Origin: JAPUDQ01 sp964538665
GTDB lineage: Bacteria > Patescibacteriota > Saccharimonadia > Saccharimonadales > Saccharimonadaceae
NCBI GenBank assembly: GCA_964538665.1
Contig: CAZIEB010000005.1
Coordinates: forward strand, 1 to 38,591
Direction of reading: 5' to 3'
DNA length: 38,591 bases
Part shown: in pieces, positions 29,886 to 38,340 of the stretch
How positions within the stretch are numbered: position 1 is the stretch's first letter
How the letters are laid out: every line of letters begins with the position of its first letter
Translations under genes and position numbers: made by a program
The notes under the pieces: model-generated
Told to the model about the DNA's origin: nothing
Seen by the model: the letters and a program-made list of their open reading frames with translations, nothing else
The model's database searches: none

Positions 29886-31100
29886 ATGCTGAACTATAAC
29901 TACACAGCGCATGATGAATCCTCAGGCAAGCAAGTCAAGGGCACGATTCGTGCCGAATCAGAGCGTTCCGCTGCCAAACTCCTGACTTCGCAATCACTGA
30001 TACCAATTAGTATCACGCAGCACGATGACAGCACTGATTTGTTTAATCGTTTGACCAATCGCGTCAGCAGCAAAGACCGCGTCATGTTTGCGCGGCAGCT
30101 ATCGACGCTGATTAATGCTGGCTTGCCACTAACGCAGAGTTTGCGCACTGTTGCTGAGCAGACGCAGAGCAAACGCTTACGTGAGATAATCCAAAACATC
30201 ATCCGTGATGTCGAGGGGGGTAAGACGTTGTCCGACTCATTTGCGGCCTATCCAGATGTGTTCAACGGCGTATTTATCGCCATGATCGCCTCTGGTGAGA
30301 CCTCTGGTACGCTTGATCTTGCACTTGATCGTATTGCGACGCAGCAAGAAAAAGACGCCGAAGTGGTAGCCAAGGTCCGTGGAGCGATGGTATACCCAAT
30401 TATCGTGCTTGTCGTCATTGTGGCCGTCATAATATTCATGATGGTGACAGTGATGCCACAGATTGAGCAGCTGTATCGTGATCTCAAACAGACATTGCCA
30501 CTTGTCACGCAAATATTGGTCGGGGCATCACAACTGATGGCGCAATTTTGGTGGCTGATGATTATTCTCACCGGTGCTGCAATCTACTTTGCCAAGCGCT
30601 ACCTGGCGACGGATGCCGGTAGGAGCCAACTCGACAAGTTCAAGCTGCACATGCCGCTTTTTGGTGGGCTATTCCGCAAGCTCTATATGGCACGATTTAT
30701 GCGTACTGGAGAGACCTTGCTCGCGACTGGCGTGCAGATGCTAGAGTCTCTCAGGATATGCCAGCGCGCTGTCAACAACGAGATAGTCTCGCGCTCTATC
30801 GGTATCGCAGCCGAAGATGTCAAAGGCGGCAAGGCGCTCTCAGTCTCTCTCAAGAACAAAGAAGGCATTTTGCCACTAGTTCCACAGATGATAGGTATTG
30901 GCGAGCAGTCTGGTGCTATCGATAGCATGATGGACAAGACCGCCACCTACTACGAAAATGAGCTCGACAATGAAATCAAAGCGATTTCGACGATTATCGA
31001 GCCAGCGCTGATGGTGCTCATGGCGGTCATGGCGGGCGTCATGGTGGTGGCTATCTTGCTGCCGATCTATGGCCTGGTCGGCTCGGGGGCTATCCGCTAA
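29886..31100 (+). CDS. pilC: type IV pilus platform protein PilC
   Basis: A 404-aa polytopic membrane protein with two GspF domains (FARQLSTLINAGLPLTQSLR and FMRTGETLLATGVQMLESLR), each followed by helices. Membrane segments lie near residues 165-190, 215-240 and 375-400. It couples PilB/PilT to the growing pilus. The ATG lies 2 nt after the pilT stop. It is the last gene before the pilin promoter. Confidence 0.95.
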   Translation: MLNYNYTAHDESSGKQVKGTIRAESERSAAKLLTSQSLIPISITQHDDSTDLFNRLTNRVSSKDRVMFARQLSTLINAGLPLTQSLRTVAEQTQSKRLREIIQNIIRDVEGGKTLSDSFAAYPDVFNGVFIAMIASGETSGTLDLALDRIATQQEKDAEVVAKVRGAMVYPIIVLVVIVAVIIFMMVTVMPQIEQLYRDLKQTLPLVTQILVGASQLMAQFWWLMIILTGAAIYFAKRYLATDAGRSQLDKFKLHMPLFGGLFRKLYMARFMRTGETLLATGVQMLESLRICQRAVNNEIVSRSIGIAAEDVKGGKALSVSLKNKEGILPLVPQMIGIGEQSGAIDSMMDKTATYYENELDNEIKAISTIIEPALMVLMAVMAGVMVVAILLPIYGLVGSGAIR

Positions 31101-31111
31101 CAATAAAATAG

Positions 31112-31139
31112 TTGCGTTTCGGGGGTCTATAGGTATAAT
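31112..31139 (+). promoter_or_regulatory. promoter of the major pilin gene
   Basis: TTGCGT (31112-31117), a 16-bp spacer, TATAAT (31134-31139). A separate pilin promoter, together with a strong terminator, allows higher expression than the assembly genes. Confidence 0.7.
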
Positions 31140-31192
31140 AAGACTCATAGCGCTAATGCATAATACCCACGGTGGGTGAAAGGTATTTACAA

Positions 31193-31687
31193 ATGTCACA
31201 AAAATCATCACAAAAAGGATTCACGATCATCGAGGTCGTCTTGGTCCTTGCAATCGCCGCCTTGATATTCTTGGTGGTCTTCCTCGCGGTACCGGCGCTT
31301 CAGCGCTCGCAGCGAGATACACAGCGACGAGCTGATGTCGGACGACTGCACGCTGCTATTGTCAATGACGCAGGTAATCGACAAGGTACTTTACCTACCG
31401 TCGATACTAATTTCCTTAATACGCGTCTTCGAATTAACGGTGACACATTTTCCGATCCGGCAAAGGATGACTACACGGTAGTGACTGGAGTTCACGCAAC
31501 TGGAACAAATGGTGTAACTGGCGGTACTCCTAGCGCGGGTACAACATATACTACAGCAAACTCTAATATTTACTATATGAGTGGCGCAAAATGTAGCGTA
31601 AACGGTACGTTTGTGCCTGCGGGGGCTAGGAGCTTCGCAGTGTCAGTTGTTCTAGAGAGTGGCGGTGTCTACTGCCAAGACAGCTAA
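31193..31687 (+). CDS. pilA: type IV major pilin
   Basis: A 164-aa prepilin starting MSQKSSQKG, cleaved after Gly9 before FTIIEVVLVLAIAAL with Glu at +5. The hydrophobic helix is followed by a globular domain. Cys residues in SGAKCSVNG and GGVYCQDS near the C-terminus could form the pilin D-loop disulfide. ATG 31193 is chosen over the upstream in-frame GTG because it gives a proper short leader peptide. It has its own promoter and a strong terminator, as expected for the major subunit. Confidence 0.9.
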   Translation: MSQKSSQKGFTIIEVVLVLAIAALIFLVVFLAVPALQRSQRDTQRRADVGRLHAAIVNDAGNRQGTLPTVDTNFLNTRLRINGDTFSDPAKDDYTVVTGVHATGTNGVTGGTPSAGTTYTTANSNIYYMSGAKCSVNGTFVPAGARSFAVSVVLESGGVYCQDS

Positions 31688-31711
31688 TAGTAAGCTCATC
31701 TTTGCATGATT

Positions 31712-31746
31712 AAAATACCATGCCTCAAATCGGCATGGTATTTTTT
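31712..31746 (+). terminator. strong terminator after the pilin
   Basis: AAAATACCATGCC (31712-31724) pairs perfectly with GGCATGGTATTTT (31732-31744) around a 7-nt loop and continues into a T run. A textbook intrinsic terminator. Confidence 0.92.
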
Positions 31747-31798
31747 GTACGCAGCGTATGGCACTTAGCGCATGTCGCTAGTGATTATTGTAGTGCTC

Positions 31799-31807
31799 TG
31801 CTAAGCT
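31799..31807 (+). promoter_or_regulatory. extended -10 promoter of pilD
   Basis: TGC-TAAGCT (31799-31807), ending 7 nt before ATG 31815. Confidence 0.4.
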
Positions 31808-31814
31808 AATACTG

Positions 31815-32621
31815 ATGGATATCATGCTAGTAATATTGTTACTGCTTGGGCTCAGTATGGGCAGTTTTGTCAATGCGCTCGTCTGGCGCCTGAGGGAGGG
31901 CCGCAACTGGTGGAGCGAACGCAGCGAATGCACCGCCTGTCATCATACGCTCGCTTGGTACGATCTGATTCCTGTCGTCAGCTGGGTCATGCTCAGACGC
32001 CGCTGTCGGTATTGCCACAAGCCTATCAGCGCACAGTATCCGCTGGTTGAGTCGATTGTCGCTGTATTGTTTGTGCTGTCATACGTCATCTGGCCATTTG
32101 CGCTCGTGACGCCCTATGAGTGGCTTTATTTTGGGCTATTTTTAGCTGCACTCGTCACGATGGTTGCGCTTTCGGTCTATGATATACGGTGGTACGAGCT
32201 CCCGGAGCTGCTCACCGCCAGCCTGGCGATTGTTGGTCTTGCCATGATGGCTATACGACAATGTGGGCTAAATAGCTGTACAGCAGATTCTCTCGGCGTA
32301 GATATGGCGCTTGCACTGCTACCTATCGCCGGTCTCTACGGTGTGCTCCATGCGGTGTCAAGAGGTCGCTGGGTTGGTCTTGGCGACGTCAAGCTGGGTA
32401 TCGGGCTCGGATTTATCCTGGGATGGCCAGCTGCGCTCGTGGCAGTGTTCCTCGCCAATGCCATCGGCCTGCTCTATGTCGCGCCGCTGATGGCGATGGG
32501 CAAGGTCACACCTAAGAGCCACATTCCTTTTGGCCCGTTCTTGATCGTAGCAGGCTATATCAGCTTTTTTGTCGGACAGCCTGTCATCGAGGCGTATTTG
32601 AGATTTATTGGTATTGTCTAA
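31815..32621 (+). CDS. pilD: prepilin peptidase PilD
   Basis: A 268-aa polytopic membrane aspartyl protease. The N-terminal cytoplasmic domain has two CxxC pairs (CTACHH and CRYCHK). Catalytic aspartates are in YDIRWYELPELL and in the GxGD motif VGLGDVKLGIG. It cleaves the leader after Gly in prepilins and methylates the new N-terminus. About seven or eight hydrophobic segments follow. It sits between the major and minor pilin genes and starts directly behind its -10 box. Confidence 0.94.
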   Translation: MDIMLVILLLLGLSMGSFVNALVWRLREGRNWWSERSECTACHHTLAWYDLIPVVSWVMLRRRCRYCHKPISAQYPLVESIVAVLFVLSYVIWPFALVTPYEWLYFGLFLAALVTMVALSVYDIRWYELPELLTASLAIVGLAMMAIRQCGLNSCTADSLGVDMALALLPIAGLYGVLHAVSRGRWVGLGDVKLGIGLGFILGWPAALVAVFLANAIGLLYVAPLMAMGKVTPKSHIPFGPFLIVAGYISFFVGQPVIEAYLRFIGIV

Positions 32622-32636
32622 ACCATAAGCTTGATA

Positions 32637-32645
32637 TGCTATACT
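32637..32645 (+). promoter_or_regulatory. extended -10 promoter of the minor pilin cluster
   Basis: TGC-TATACT (32637-32645), ending 9 nt before ATG 32655. It also shows that an in-frame TTG at 32631 is not the start. Confidence 0.55.
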
Positions 32646-32654
32646 GAGTCGTAT

Positions 32655-33518
32655 ATGAGGGGCATCACTCACCGAGGATTTACTGTTGTTGAGGTTATGC
32701 TATTTTTGGCTATTAGTGGCCTATTGCTTATCATTGCATTCGCAGGTACCGGCGTCGCGATTGAGCGTGCACGTTTTCAGGATGCATCTAGGCAGACGCA
32801 GGCGCACCTTCAGTCATACTATTCAGACACGCTCAACGGCGTGAGTTTTCGTTCTAATGCCACTGCATGTGATCCTACAACTGGTATTATCAGTCCCGGC
32901 ACCGAGCCGCTCGGTACTTCAAGATGTTACCTGCTGGGAATCGTCGCGGTATTTCCGCTTGGTTCGTCTCAGATTAAGTCATATTATGTCGTCGGTGATC
33001 AACCACCCGATGCGGCACTCGATGGCAAATCAGTCAATGCGCAGCTCAAAGAATACAAACCAGTGATAGTACAGGGTAGTTCTACCGAACGGGTGTTTGA
33101 GCTACCATGGCGTTCAAAAATTGTATCTGGGTGCTACACGACTGATGAAGTGCTCGATGCCTCAGACGAGACAAACTATGTCGATTGCGATGGCACAGAC
33201 GCCGCAAATGCATTTTTGCTGCTTCGTTCGCCCGAATCAGGGGAGCTCAAGCAGTTCGCATTTTATACCGGCGCCTCAGATGGATCATTTACCAAAACAA
33301 ATGTGCTGCAACAATCAGGTGCGTTGATAGGCTATCTTGATTTCACGCCCATAAATCCCGTCGATACAGCCGAACGACCGCTCAATGTCTGCATAAGTGA
33401 CGCCGACGACACACGCACCACGATATTACGTGTCGGAGGACGGTTTGGCGCGACGCAAGCAGCTGTCACGGCTGCGATAGATGCCGATAGCTTAGCGGTT
33501 GCGGGGGCGTGTCTATGA
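32655..33518 (+). CDS. minor pilin / pseudopilin
   Basis: A 287-aa prepilin: MRGITHRG, cleavage before FTVVEVMLFLAISGLLL with Glu at +5, then a Cys-containing globular domain (ACDPTTG, TSRCYLLG, SGCYTTDE, NYVDCDG). It is longer than the major pilin. Minor pilins prime assembly and sit at the tip. It is the first of three pilin-like genes overlapping or nearly overlapping each other (ATGA with the next). Confidence 0.85.
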   Translation: MRGITHRGFTVVEVMLFLAISGLLLIIAFAGTGVAIERARFQDASRQTQAHLQSYYSDTLNGVSFRSNATACDPTTGIISPGTEPLGTSRCYLLGIVAVFPLGSSQIKSYYVVGDQPPDAALDGKSVNAQLKEYKPVIVQGSSTERVFELPWRSKIVSGCYTTDEVLDASDETNYVDCDGTDAANAFLLLRSPESGELKQFAFYTGASDGSFTKTNVLQQSGALIGYLDFTPINPVDTAERPLNVCISDADDTRTTILRVGGRFGATQAAVTAAIDADSLAVAGACL

Positions 33519-34051
33519 GCTCAAATCGCGGCGATACCCTGATCGAAGTTATGCTCGTGATTGCGATTCTTGCCATAGTAGTACTCAGCGTGTTTGGAGT
33601 AATGGGTCGTGGCACTGCGCAGCTACAGCTGGCGTCAGAGCGTTCACAGGTCCGGACCGAGCTTGATGGGCAGATAAATGCCTTGAGAGCACTCAGGGAT
33701 GAGTATATCGCAATGCCGTCTGCGGGAAGTCCCTGGGGAGAGCTACTTGCTGACAAAGTGGTAACAGGTACTCCACAATTTGACGGCTCGAGCTGTAGCG
33801 CAGTTAGCTCTGATCCATTTTATGTACAGATTGACGAGGTCGCTGGTACCATCAGTATCCAATCCTATATAAACCCTATGCCAGGTGGCATAGCCAAGCC
33901 GGGTGATGGTATATGGGTAGAAGCATACGAGCGAAAAGGTACTGCAAACCCTGTCGGTATTGATCTGCTTTTTCGAGCTTGTTGGCCCGCTATGGGCAAT
34001 GCTGGCTTGCAGCACGAAACAAGTCTTGTGAGGTTGCATGATGGCCGCTAA
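33515..34051 (+). CDS. minor pilin with Asp at +1
   Basis: A 178-aa protein, start ATG 33515 overlapping the previous stop (ATGA). The leader MSSNRG is followed by DTLIEVMLVIAILAIVVLSV. Glu at +5 is kept, but position +1 is Asp where pilins nearly always have Phe, Met or Leu. The globular part has two visible cysteines (SSCSAVSSD and FRACWPA). GspI/PilV-like by position and shape. The leader can still be cleaved, since Gly -1 is the critical residue. Confidence 0.8.
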   Translation: MSSNRGDTLIEVMLVIAILAIVVLSVFGVMGRGTAQLQLASERSQVRTELDGQINALRALRDEYIAMPSAGSPWGELLADKVVTGTPQFDGSSCSAVSSDPFYVQIDEVAGTISIQSYINPMPGGIAKPGDGIWVEAYERKGTANPVGIDLLFRACWPAMGNAGLQHETSLVRLHDGR

Positions 34052-34700
34052 TACTCACCAGAAGGCACAGCGAGGGTTCACGATAGTTGAGCTGATGTTT
34101 GCCATGATATTTATCGCATTCATTTTGTTGTTTACGACTATATCTGTCATCCAAATTGTCCAACAGTACAATCGTGGCATCGAGCTCAAAGCCATCAGCC
34201 AATCAGGCAGGAGCATCACTGAGATGATTGCTCGTGATATCGCTACAAGCGGTGCGGTAGCGCAGCACGGAGCTATAAGCAGTGGCGTTGGCATGCTGTG
34301 TATGGGTAATGATGTAGTGTATGCCTGGAATGGCATCGATTCACCAGCCAATGTGACACAAAGAAATGCGTATGCGGCCGATCTCGGCGCTCGGTTGGCA
34401 TTTGTCCGTACTATCGCCCCAGGAGCCTGTGCGGATGCAACCGCCCCGCAGCCCGGACAAAGCAATTCCTTAATCATACCGGATAGCGGCACATTCGAGA
34501 CGACTGAGCTACTTTCACCCCAGATTCAGGTACTAGATGTCGAACTCGTGGCTATTACCACAAATTTGTATAGGTTGCACGTGACACTCGGCACAGCCCG
34601 CGACGATGCCTACATGGATGAGGGCGGGGTAAATGTCTGTAAGCCGGGCAACGATACTTGTGCCAAGGCGGAATTTTCAACAACAGTGTACACACCATAA
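34038..34700 (+). CDS. minor pilin, PilW/GspJ-like
   Basis: A 220-aa prepilin, leader MMAANTHQKAQRG then FTIVELMFAMIFIAFILLF with Glu at +5. The first helix continues into QQYNRGIELKAISQSGRS and EMIARDIATSG, a pattern typical of PilW/GspJ-like minor pilins. Four cysteines lie in the globular part. Its start overlaps the preceding gene by 14 nt. ATG 34041 is an equally possible start. Confidence 0.82.
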   Translation: MMAANTHQKAQRGFTIVELMFAMIFIAFILLFTTISVIQIVQQYNRGIELKAISQSGRSITEMIARDIATSGAVAQHGAISSGVGMLCMGNDVVYAWNGIDSPANVTQRNAYAADLGARLAFVRTIAPGACADATAPQPGQSNSLIIPDSGTFETTELLSPQIQVLDVELVAITTNLYRLHVTLGTARDDAYMDEGGVNVCKPGNDTCAKAEFSTTVYTP

Positions 34701-34704
34701 GCGG

Positions 34705-34715
34705 TATACTATACT
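34705..34715 (+). promoter_or_regulatory. overlapping -10 boxes before the PilX-like gene
   Basis: Two overlapping TATACT hexamers (34705-34710 and 34710-34715), about 20-25 nt before ATG 34735, which has its own ribosome site GAGGAG. Confidence 0.4.
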
Positions 34716-34734
34716 TACACGAGGAGATTATCAT

Positions 34735-35922
34735 ATGCAACACACTACCCGGACAGCACGCAGACACCCACAGGCTGGATTTGTGTCGATGTTTACGTTG
34801 ATGTTCTTTATAGTGGTTGCGAGTATTGTAACGGTTGGTTTTTTGCGCTTGGTAGCGCTCGAGGCTCGACAAGCTCAGGACAATAGTTCCTCAAATTCTG
34901 CACTCGCTGCCGCCAGAGCAGGCATTGAGGATGGCAAACGGGCGATACTTTTGTACAATTCGTTACCGGACGGTGATTTACTTAAAGATGCGATTAAAAA
35001 CGCGATTGCCACGCAGGATTGTGATGATATTTATGCAGATACGAATATTGCAAATGCACTTGGTATAGAGACGTCTGGCCTCGTCAAGACTGACGGTCTC
35101 GACGAGCAGTACTACACATGTCTCACCATCAAGCCAAACACCCCTACGTATGAAGCTATGGCCAGGCCGACAAAAAGCGCGATAGTGCCACTTGATTCAG
35201 CAACACCTTTCCAAAAAATAAATGTTAAGTGGCACCGGCACGGCACTGATGGGCTAGTTGACGCCAATAAGTCAGTGGCAGGCAACCCAAGTGTCCCCGC
35301 TCTCGCAGCTGAGGGGCTTCCGACTTTTATGCGGTTGCAACTTATCAAGGTGCCCAATACTACGAGCATACAAGGAGTAACATCGGCGACTGGATTTATT
35401 CGTACCACTACCGTACCAGGGTCTCCTGGCGCGTATGACTCATCAATGTTTTCTCATGATTATCCTAGCCTCGTAGGAACAGTATATCCAAAAGACTTAG
35501 TTCTGGTCCCGACAACTAATTGTACATCGGGAGCGACCGATTATTCGTGTAACGTAACTCTTGATATTGGTGGCAGTAGCGGATTGGCCGGTTTCAATCC
35601 TGTCGATACAGCCAACAACCGATATTTCCTCCGCCTCACAGCCGTGCATAAGCCTGTAAATGTCCAGGTATCGCTCCTCGATGCGTCGGACGCACCGATT
35701 GAATTCATGATGGTGCAGCCAGAGATAGACGTCACTGGTAAATCTGGCGATACCCTCAGGCGGCTCAAAGCTCGGGTCAAATTTGCACCAAACATCAGCG
35801 TGCCAGAATATGTCGTAGAGTCAAACGGCACTGATCCTGGCTCTGGGACTATCTGCAAAGCATTTGGCGTCAATGCGTCCGGTATCTCTGGCCCCGGCGG
35901 CGCGTGTCCACTTCCTGACTAG
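34735..35922 (+). CDS. PilX-like pilus-associated protein
   Basis: A 395-aa protein. The start at ATG 34735 is fixed by GAGGAG 8 nt upstream; a longer in-frame extension overlaps the previous pilin gene and lacks a site. The N-terminus (RHPQAGFVSMFTLMFFIVVA) has a Gly-Phe junction and hydrophobic helix but no Glu at +5, as in PilX/GspK-type tip subunits. The following ASIVTVGFLRLVALEARQAQ and SNSALAAARAGIEDGKRA run is typical of PilX. The large C-terminal part is beta-rich. It converges with the recombinase gene, overlapping it by 4 nt. Confidence 0.82.
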   Translation: MQHTTRTARRHPQAGFVSMFTLMFFIVVASIVTVGFLRLVALEARQAQDNSSSNSALAAARAGIEDGKRAILLYNSLPDGDLLKDAIKNAIATQDCDDIYADTNIANALGIETSGLVKTDGLDEQYYTCLTIKPNTPTYEAMARPTKSAIVPLDSATPFQKINVKWHRHGTDGLVDANKSVAGNPSVPALAAEGLPTFMRLQLIKVPNTTSIQGVTSATGFIRTTTVPGSPGAYDSSMFSHDYPSLVGTVYPKDLVLVPTTNCTSGATDYSCNVTLDIGGSSGLAGFNPVDTANNRYFLRLTAVHKPVNVQVSLLDASDAPIEFMMVQPEIDVTGKSGDTLRRLKARVKFAPNISVPEYVVESNGTDPGSGTICKAFGVNASGISGPGGACPLPD

Positions 35923-36848
35923 TCTTCTTCGTGCGAACGGTGGAACCGACGGTGGACTTCTTTGAGATGAGGGTCGGTCACATGTGTGTAGACCTGTGTC
36001 GTCGCAATATTGCTATGACCAAGCATGCTCTGTACGCTGCGCAGGTCGGCGCCATTCATGAGTAGGTCTGTCGCAAAACTATGCCTCAGCGAGTGAGGGG
36101 AGACATGCTTAGTGATGCCAGCGGCGCGTGCGTATTTACTGACAATGCGCTGGATAGTGCGCGGGGTCAGCCGCATATCACCACCACGAGAGTCAGTCGA
36201 AGGTGCGCCAGTATAGCGTATAAACAATGGCATATACGTATCGGTACGAGTTTTGAGATACTCTGCGAGCCATTCACTGGCTTCAGGGCTGATAAAAACA
36301 GGTCGATCTTTCTGGCCTTTACCGCGTACGGTAAATTCACCTCGTTTGAGATTGATATGGTCTCGGTTGAGGTTGACAAGCTCACTTACGCGCAGTCCTG
36401 AGCAAAAAAGTAGTTCAATTATAGCCCTATCTCTGACCCCTGTAATATCCTGTGTTTTGACCGCTTCGATAAGGCGTTCGACCTCTTCGCCGCTCAGAAA
36501 TGTCACTTGTTTTTTGCGCACACGAGGAAGTTCGATTTTTTCTGGCGTGAGCGTTTTGATACCTCGTTTTGAGCAGTAGCTGAGGAAACTGCGCAGGGCA
36601 ATGAGATGGTAACTCTGTGTGATAGGACTCAGGGGCTCGCCTTGTGCGCTGGTGTAGCGATTGAGCCATAGACGCCATTTGCGTATCAATTCTGCATCGA
36701 GCGTCGTGATAGGCTCGTCGCCCGCAAATTCAATAAGACGCTGCAAGTACAAATAATAATTTTCAGCGGTTTTCTGGCTACGTCCACGCTCAACTTCGAG
36801 GTGCTCGATAAATTCGCTGATGAGTTCTGAGAAGTAATGGGCTGCCAT
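35919..36848 (-). CDS. tyrosine recombinase XerC/XerD-type
   Basis: A 309-aa protein of normal Xer length. The N-terminal SAM-like core-binding domain (HYFSELISEFIEHLEVERGR) precedes the catalytic domain with the R-K-H-R-H-Y set: SGLRVSEL, RGKGQKDRP, HSLRHSFATDLL, LGHSNIATTQ and the nucleophile in VYTHV. It resolves chromosome dimers at dif, with FtsK activating the reaction. Only one Xer is seen in the window, so a single-recombinase system is possible. The ATG follows TATGAT by 6 nt on the minus strand. No phage or integron context suggests a mobile integrase. Confidence 0.92.
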   Translation of the reverse strand: MAAHYFSELISEFIEHLEVERGRSQKTAENYYLYLQRLIEFAGDEPITTLDAELIRKWRLWLNRYTSAQGEPLSPITQSYHLIALRSFLSYCSKRGIKTLTPEKIELPRVRKKQVTFLSGEEVERLIEAVKTQDITGVRDRAIIELLFCSGLRVSELVNLNRDHINLKRGEFTVRGKGQKDRPVFISPEASEWLAEYLKTRTDTYMPLFIRYTGAPSTDSRGGDMRLTPRTIQRIVSKYARAAGITKHVSPHSLRHSFATDLLMNGADLRSVQSMLGHSNIATTQVYTHVTDPHLKEVHRRFHRSHEED

Positions 36849-36854
36849 AGTTCC

Positions 36855-36860
36855 ATCATA
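36855..36860 (-). promoter_or_regulatory. -10 box of the recombinase gene
   Basis: TATGAT on the minus strand, ending 6 nt before the ATG at 36848. No ribosome site lies between. Confidence 0.5.
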
Positions 36861-36892
36861 AGGGTTTTACAGATATTTTGCGACATCTACGG

Positions 36893-36898
36893 TACAAT
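36893..36898 (+). promoter_or_regulatory. -10 box of uppP
   Basis: TACAAT ends 7 nt before ATG 36906, divergent from the recombinase promoter. Confidence 0.5.
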
Positions 36899-36905
36899 TG
36901 TAGAC

Positions 36906-37700
36906 ATGAGTGTACTCGAAGCTATTGTGCTTGGTATCATCCAAGGGCTCACTGAGTTTATCCCGATTTCTAGCTCGGGCCACCTCGTCATCGCGCAATA
37001 TTTTTTGTCGGGGGCGAGTAGCCATTTATTTCTCGAATGGATAAACCTGGGTACGGTATTGGCGCTGATGATTTATTTTCGAACGCGAATCATCAGTATC
37101 ATCACGCAGGTCGTGTCCGGCAAAGACTATCGTTTGGCACGAAATATTGCCATTGCGATGCTACCTGCCGGTGCGATCGGCTTTACGTTTGCCAGTACTA
37201 TAGAGTCGAATCCATTCTTTAGTAGCCCGTGGACGGTACTCGTGATGCTAATTGTCGTCGGTATTCTGCTCATTATCCTCGAAAAGTTACCAAAACTGTC
37301 ACCAGCCGGAGACAGTAGCGAGCTGACGCCGAAGCGAGCACTTATCATCGGCCTCGCGCAAGTCGTCGCGCTCATCCCCGGGACTTCTCGGTCCGGTAGT
37401 ACGATTATCGCCGGTCGCATGATGGGGCTGTCTGCCGCAAAAGCCGCCGAGTTTAGCTTTTTGGTCTCGATTCCAATTATGCTCGGGGTAATTACGAAGT
37501 TGCTCGTCAAAACCGACGACAGGGCATACTTTATCGCAAACATGGATGCTCTCATATGGGGCAATGTCGCTGCGCTCATCTCAGGATTGCTGGCAGTCGG
37601 ATTTTTGATGCGATTTTTGGAGAAGCACCCACTTGCGATATTTGGCTGGTACCGCATCGGCCTCGCCGTAGTACTGCTCGCGGAGCTTCTGGTACAATAG
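36906..37700 (+). CDS. uppP: undecaprenyl-diphosphatase UppP (BacA)
   Basis: A 264-aa polytopic membrane phosphatase that recycles the undecaprenyl carrier for cell-wall synthesis. The N-terminal motif LGIIQGLTEFIPISSSGHLV contains the catalytic Glu and Ser-rich signature, and the second motif ALIPGTSRSGSTIIAGRMMG holds the other conserved residues. About eight membrane segments. The start at ATG 36906 (MSVLEAIVLG) is chosen because it gives the family N-terminus and follows its -10 box by 7 nt; an upstream in-frame ATG overlaps the divergent gene. High UppP dosage is linked to bacitracin tolerance in other bacteria. Confidence 0.95.
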   Translation: MSVLEAIVLGIIQGLTEFIPISSSGHLVIAQYFLSGASSHLFLEWINLGTVLALMIYFRTRIISIITQVVSGKDYRLARNIAIAMLPAGAIGFTFASTIESNPFFSSPWTVLVMLIVVGILLIILEKLPKLSPAGDSSELTPKRALIIGLAQVVALIPGTSRSGSTIIAGRMMGLSAAKAAEFSFLVSIPIMLGVITKLLVKTDDRAYFIANMDALIWGNVAALISGLLAVGFLMRFLEKHPLAIFGWYRIGLAVVLLAELLVQ

Positions 37701-37733
37701 TTCTAAAGGATACAATTCGTAAAGGAGTATATT

Positions 37734-38267
37734 TTGGAAAGAACGCTTATTATCCTAAAACCGGATACGATTCAGCGCGGTTTAGTGGGCGAAATTATTA
37801 CTCGGTTTGAACGAGCAGGACTAAAAATTATTGCCATGAAAATGGTTGCGCCTGATGAGCTGCATTTTCATAAACACTATGAAGGTATTAGTAATCTCAT
37901 AAGTCGCTGGGGGGAAGATATTTATAACGTTACACTCAGTCAAATGACTGAGACCCCAGTGATTGCATTTGTCCTAGAGGGAGTAGAAGCAGTTGCCCAT
38001 GTACGAAAGATGGTCGGAACGACCGACCCAAAGGATTCTGCCCCAGGCACTATTAGAGGCGACTACACCCATATAACTCGCGCATACACAAACCCAATAG
38101 GTGCAACGCTTCCGAATATATTGCATGCATCTGGTAATCCTGAAGAGGCGGTTCAAGAAATTGTTCTTTGGTTCAAGGATGATGAGCTGTATGGAGACTA
38201 TGAAACCGCCCACGGGCCTATCGTGCGCGGCCGCATAGTAGAAAAAAAGCCTAAGAAAACTGATTAA
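37734..38267 (+). CDS. ndk: nucleoside diphosphate kinase
   Basis: A 177-aa protein, start TTG 37734 with AAGGAG upstream. ERTLIILKPDTIQRGLVGEI is the conserved N-terminus, with RFERAGLKIIAMKM following, and the phospho-histidine is in NILHASGNPEEA (usually NxxHGSD). It balances NTP pools by transferring gamma-phosphate. It is about 35-40 residues longer than ordinary NDKs, through an insertion around HYEGISNLISRWGEDIYN and a polar C-terminal tail. It is less GC-rich than the neighbouring uppP. Functional residues appear intact. Confidence 0.93.
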   Translation: MERTLIILKPDTIQRGLVGEIITRFERAGLKIIAMKMVAPDELHFHKHYEGISNLISRWGEDIYNVTLSQMTETPVIAFVLEGVEAVAHVRKMVGTTDPKDSAPGTIRGDYTHITRAYTNPIGATLPNILHASGNPEEAVQEIVLWFKDDELYGDYETAHGPIVRGRIVEKKPKKTD

Positions 38268-38326
38268 ATACCCTATCAGCTTACTCTGGTTTTAAGCATA
38301 TCCTGCGAAGCAGACTGAACACAAGG

Positions 38327-38332
38327 TATAAT
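38327..38332 (+). promoter_or_regulatory. -10 box of the tRNA-like RNA
   Basis: TATAAT ends 7 nt before CGCCCCGG. The true tRNA has the similar CATAAT (38521-38526) with the same 7-nt gap, so both RNAs should start at the same relative base. Confidence 0.5.
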
Positions 38333-38340
38333 ACAAGTAC

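Noticed and set aside
35919..36848. Integrase of a mobile island linked to the nearby tRNA-Arg
   Set aside because: The protein has ordinary Xer length and motifs, sits among core genes, and no att-like direct repeats around it could be recognised.
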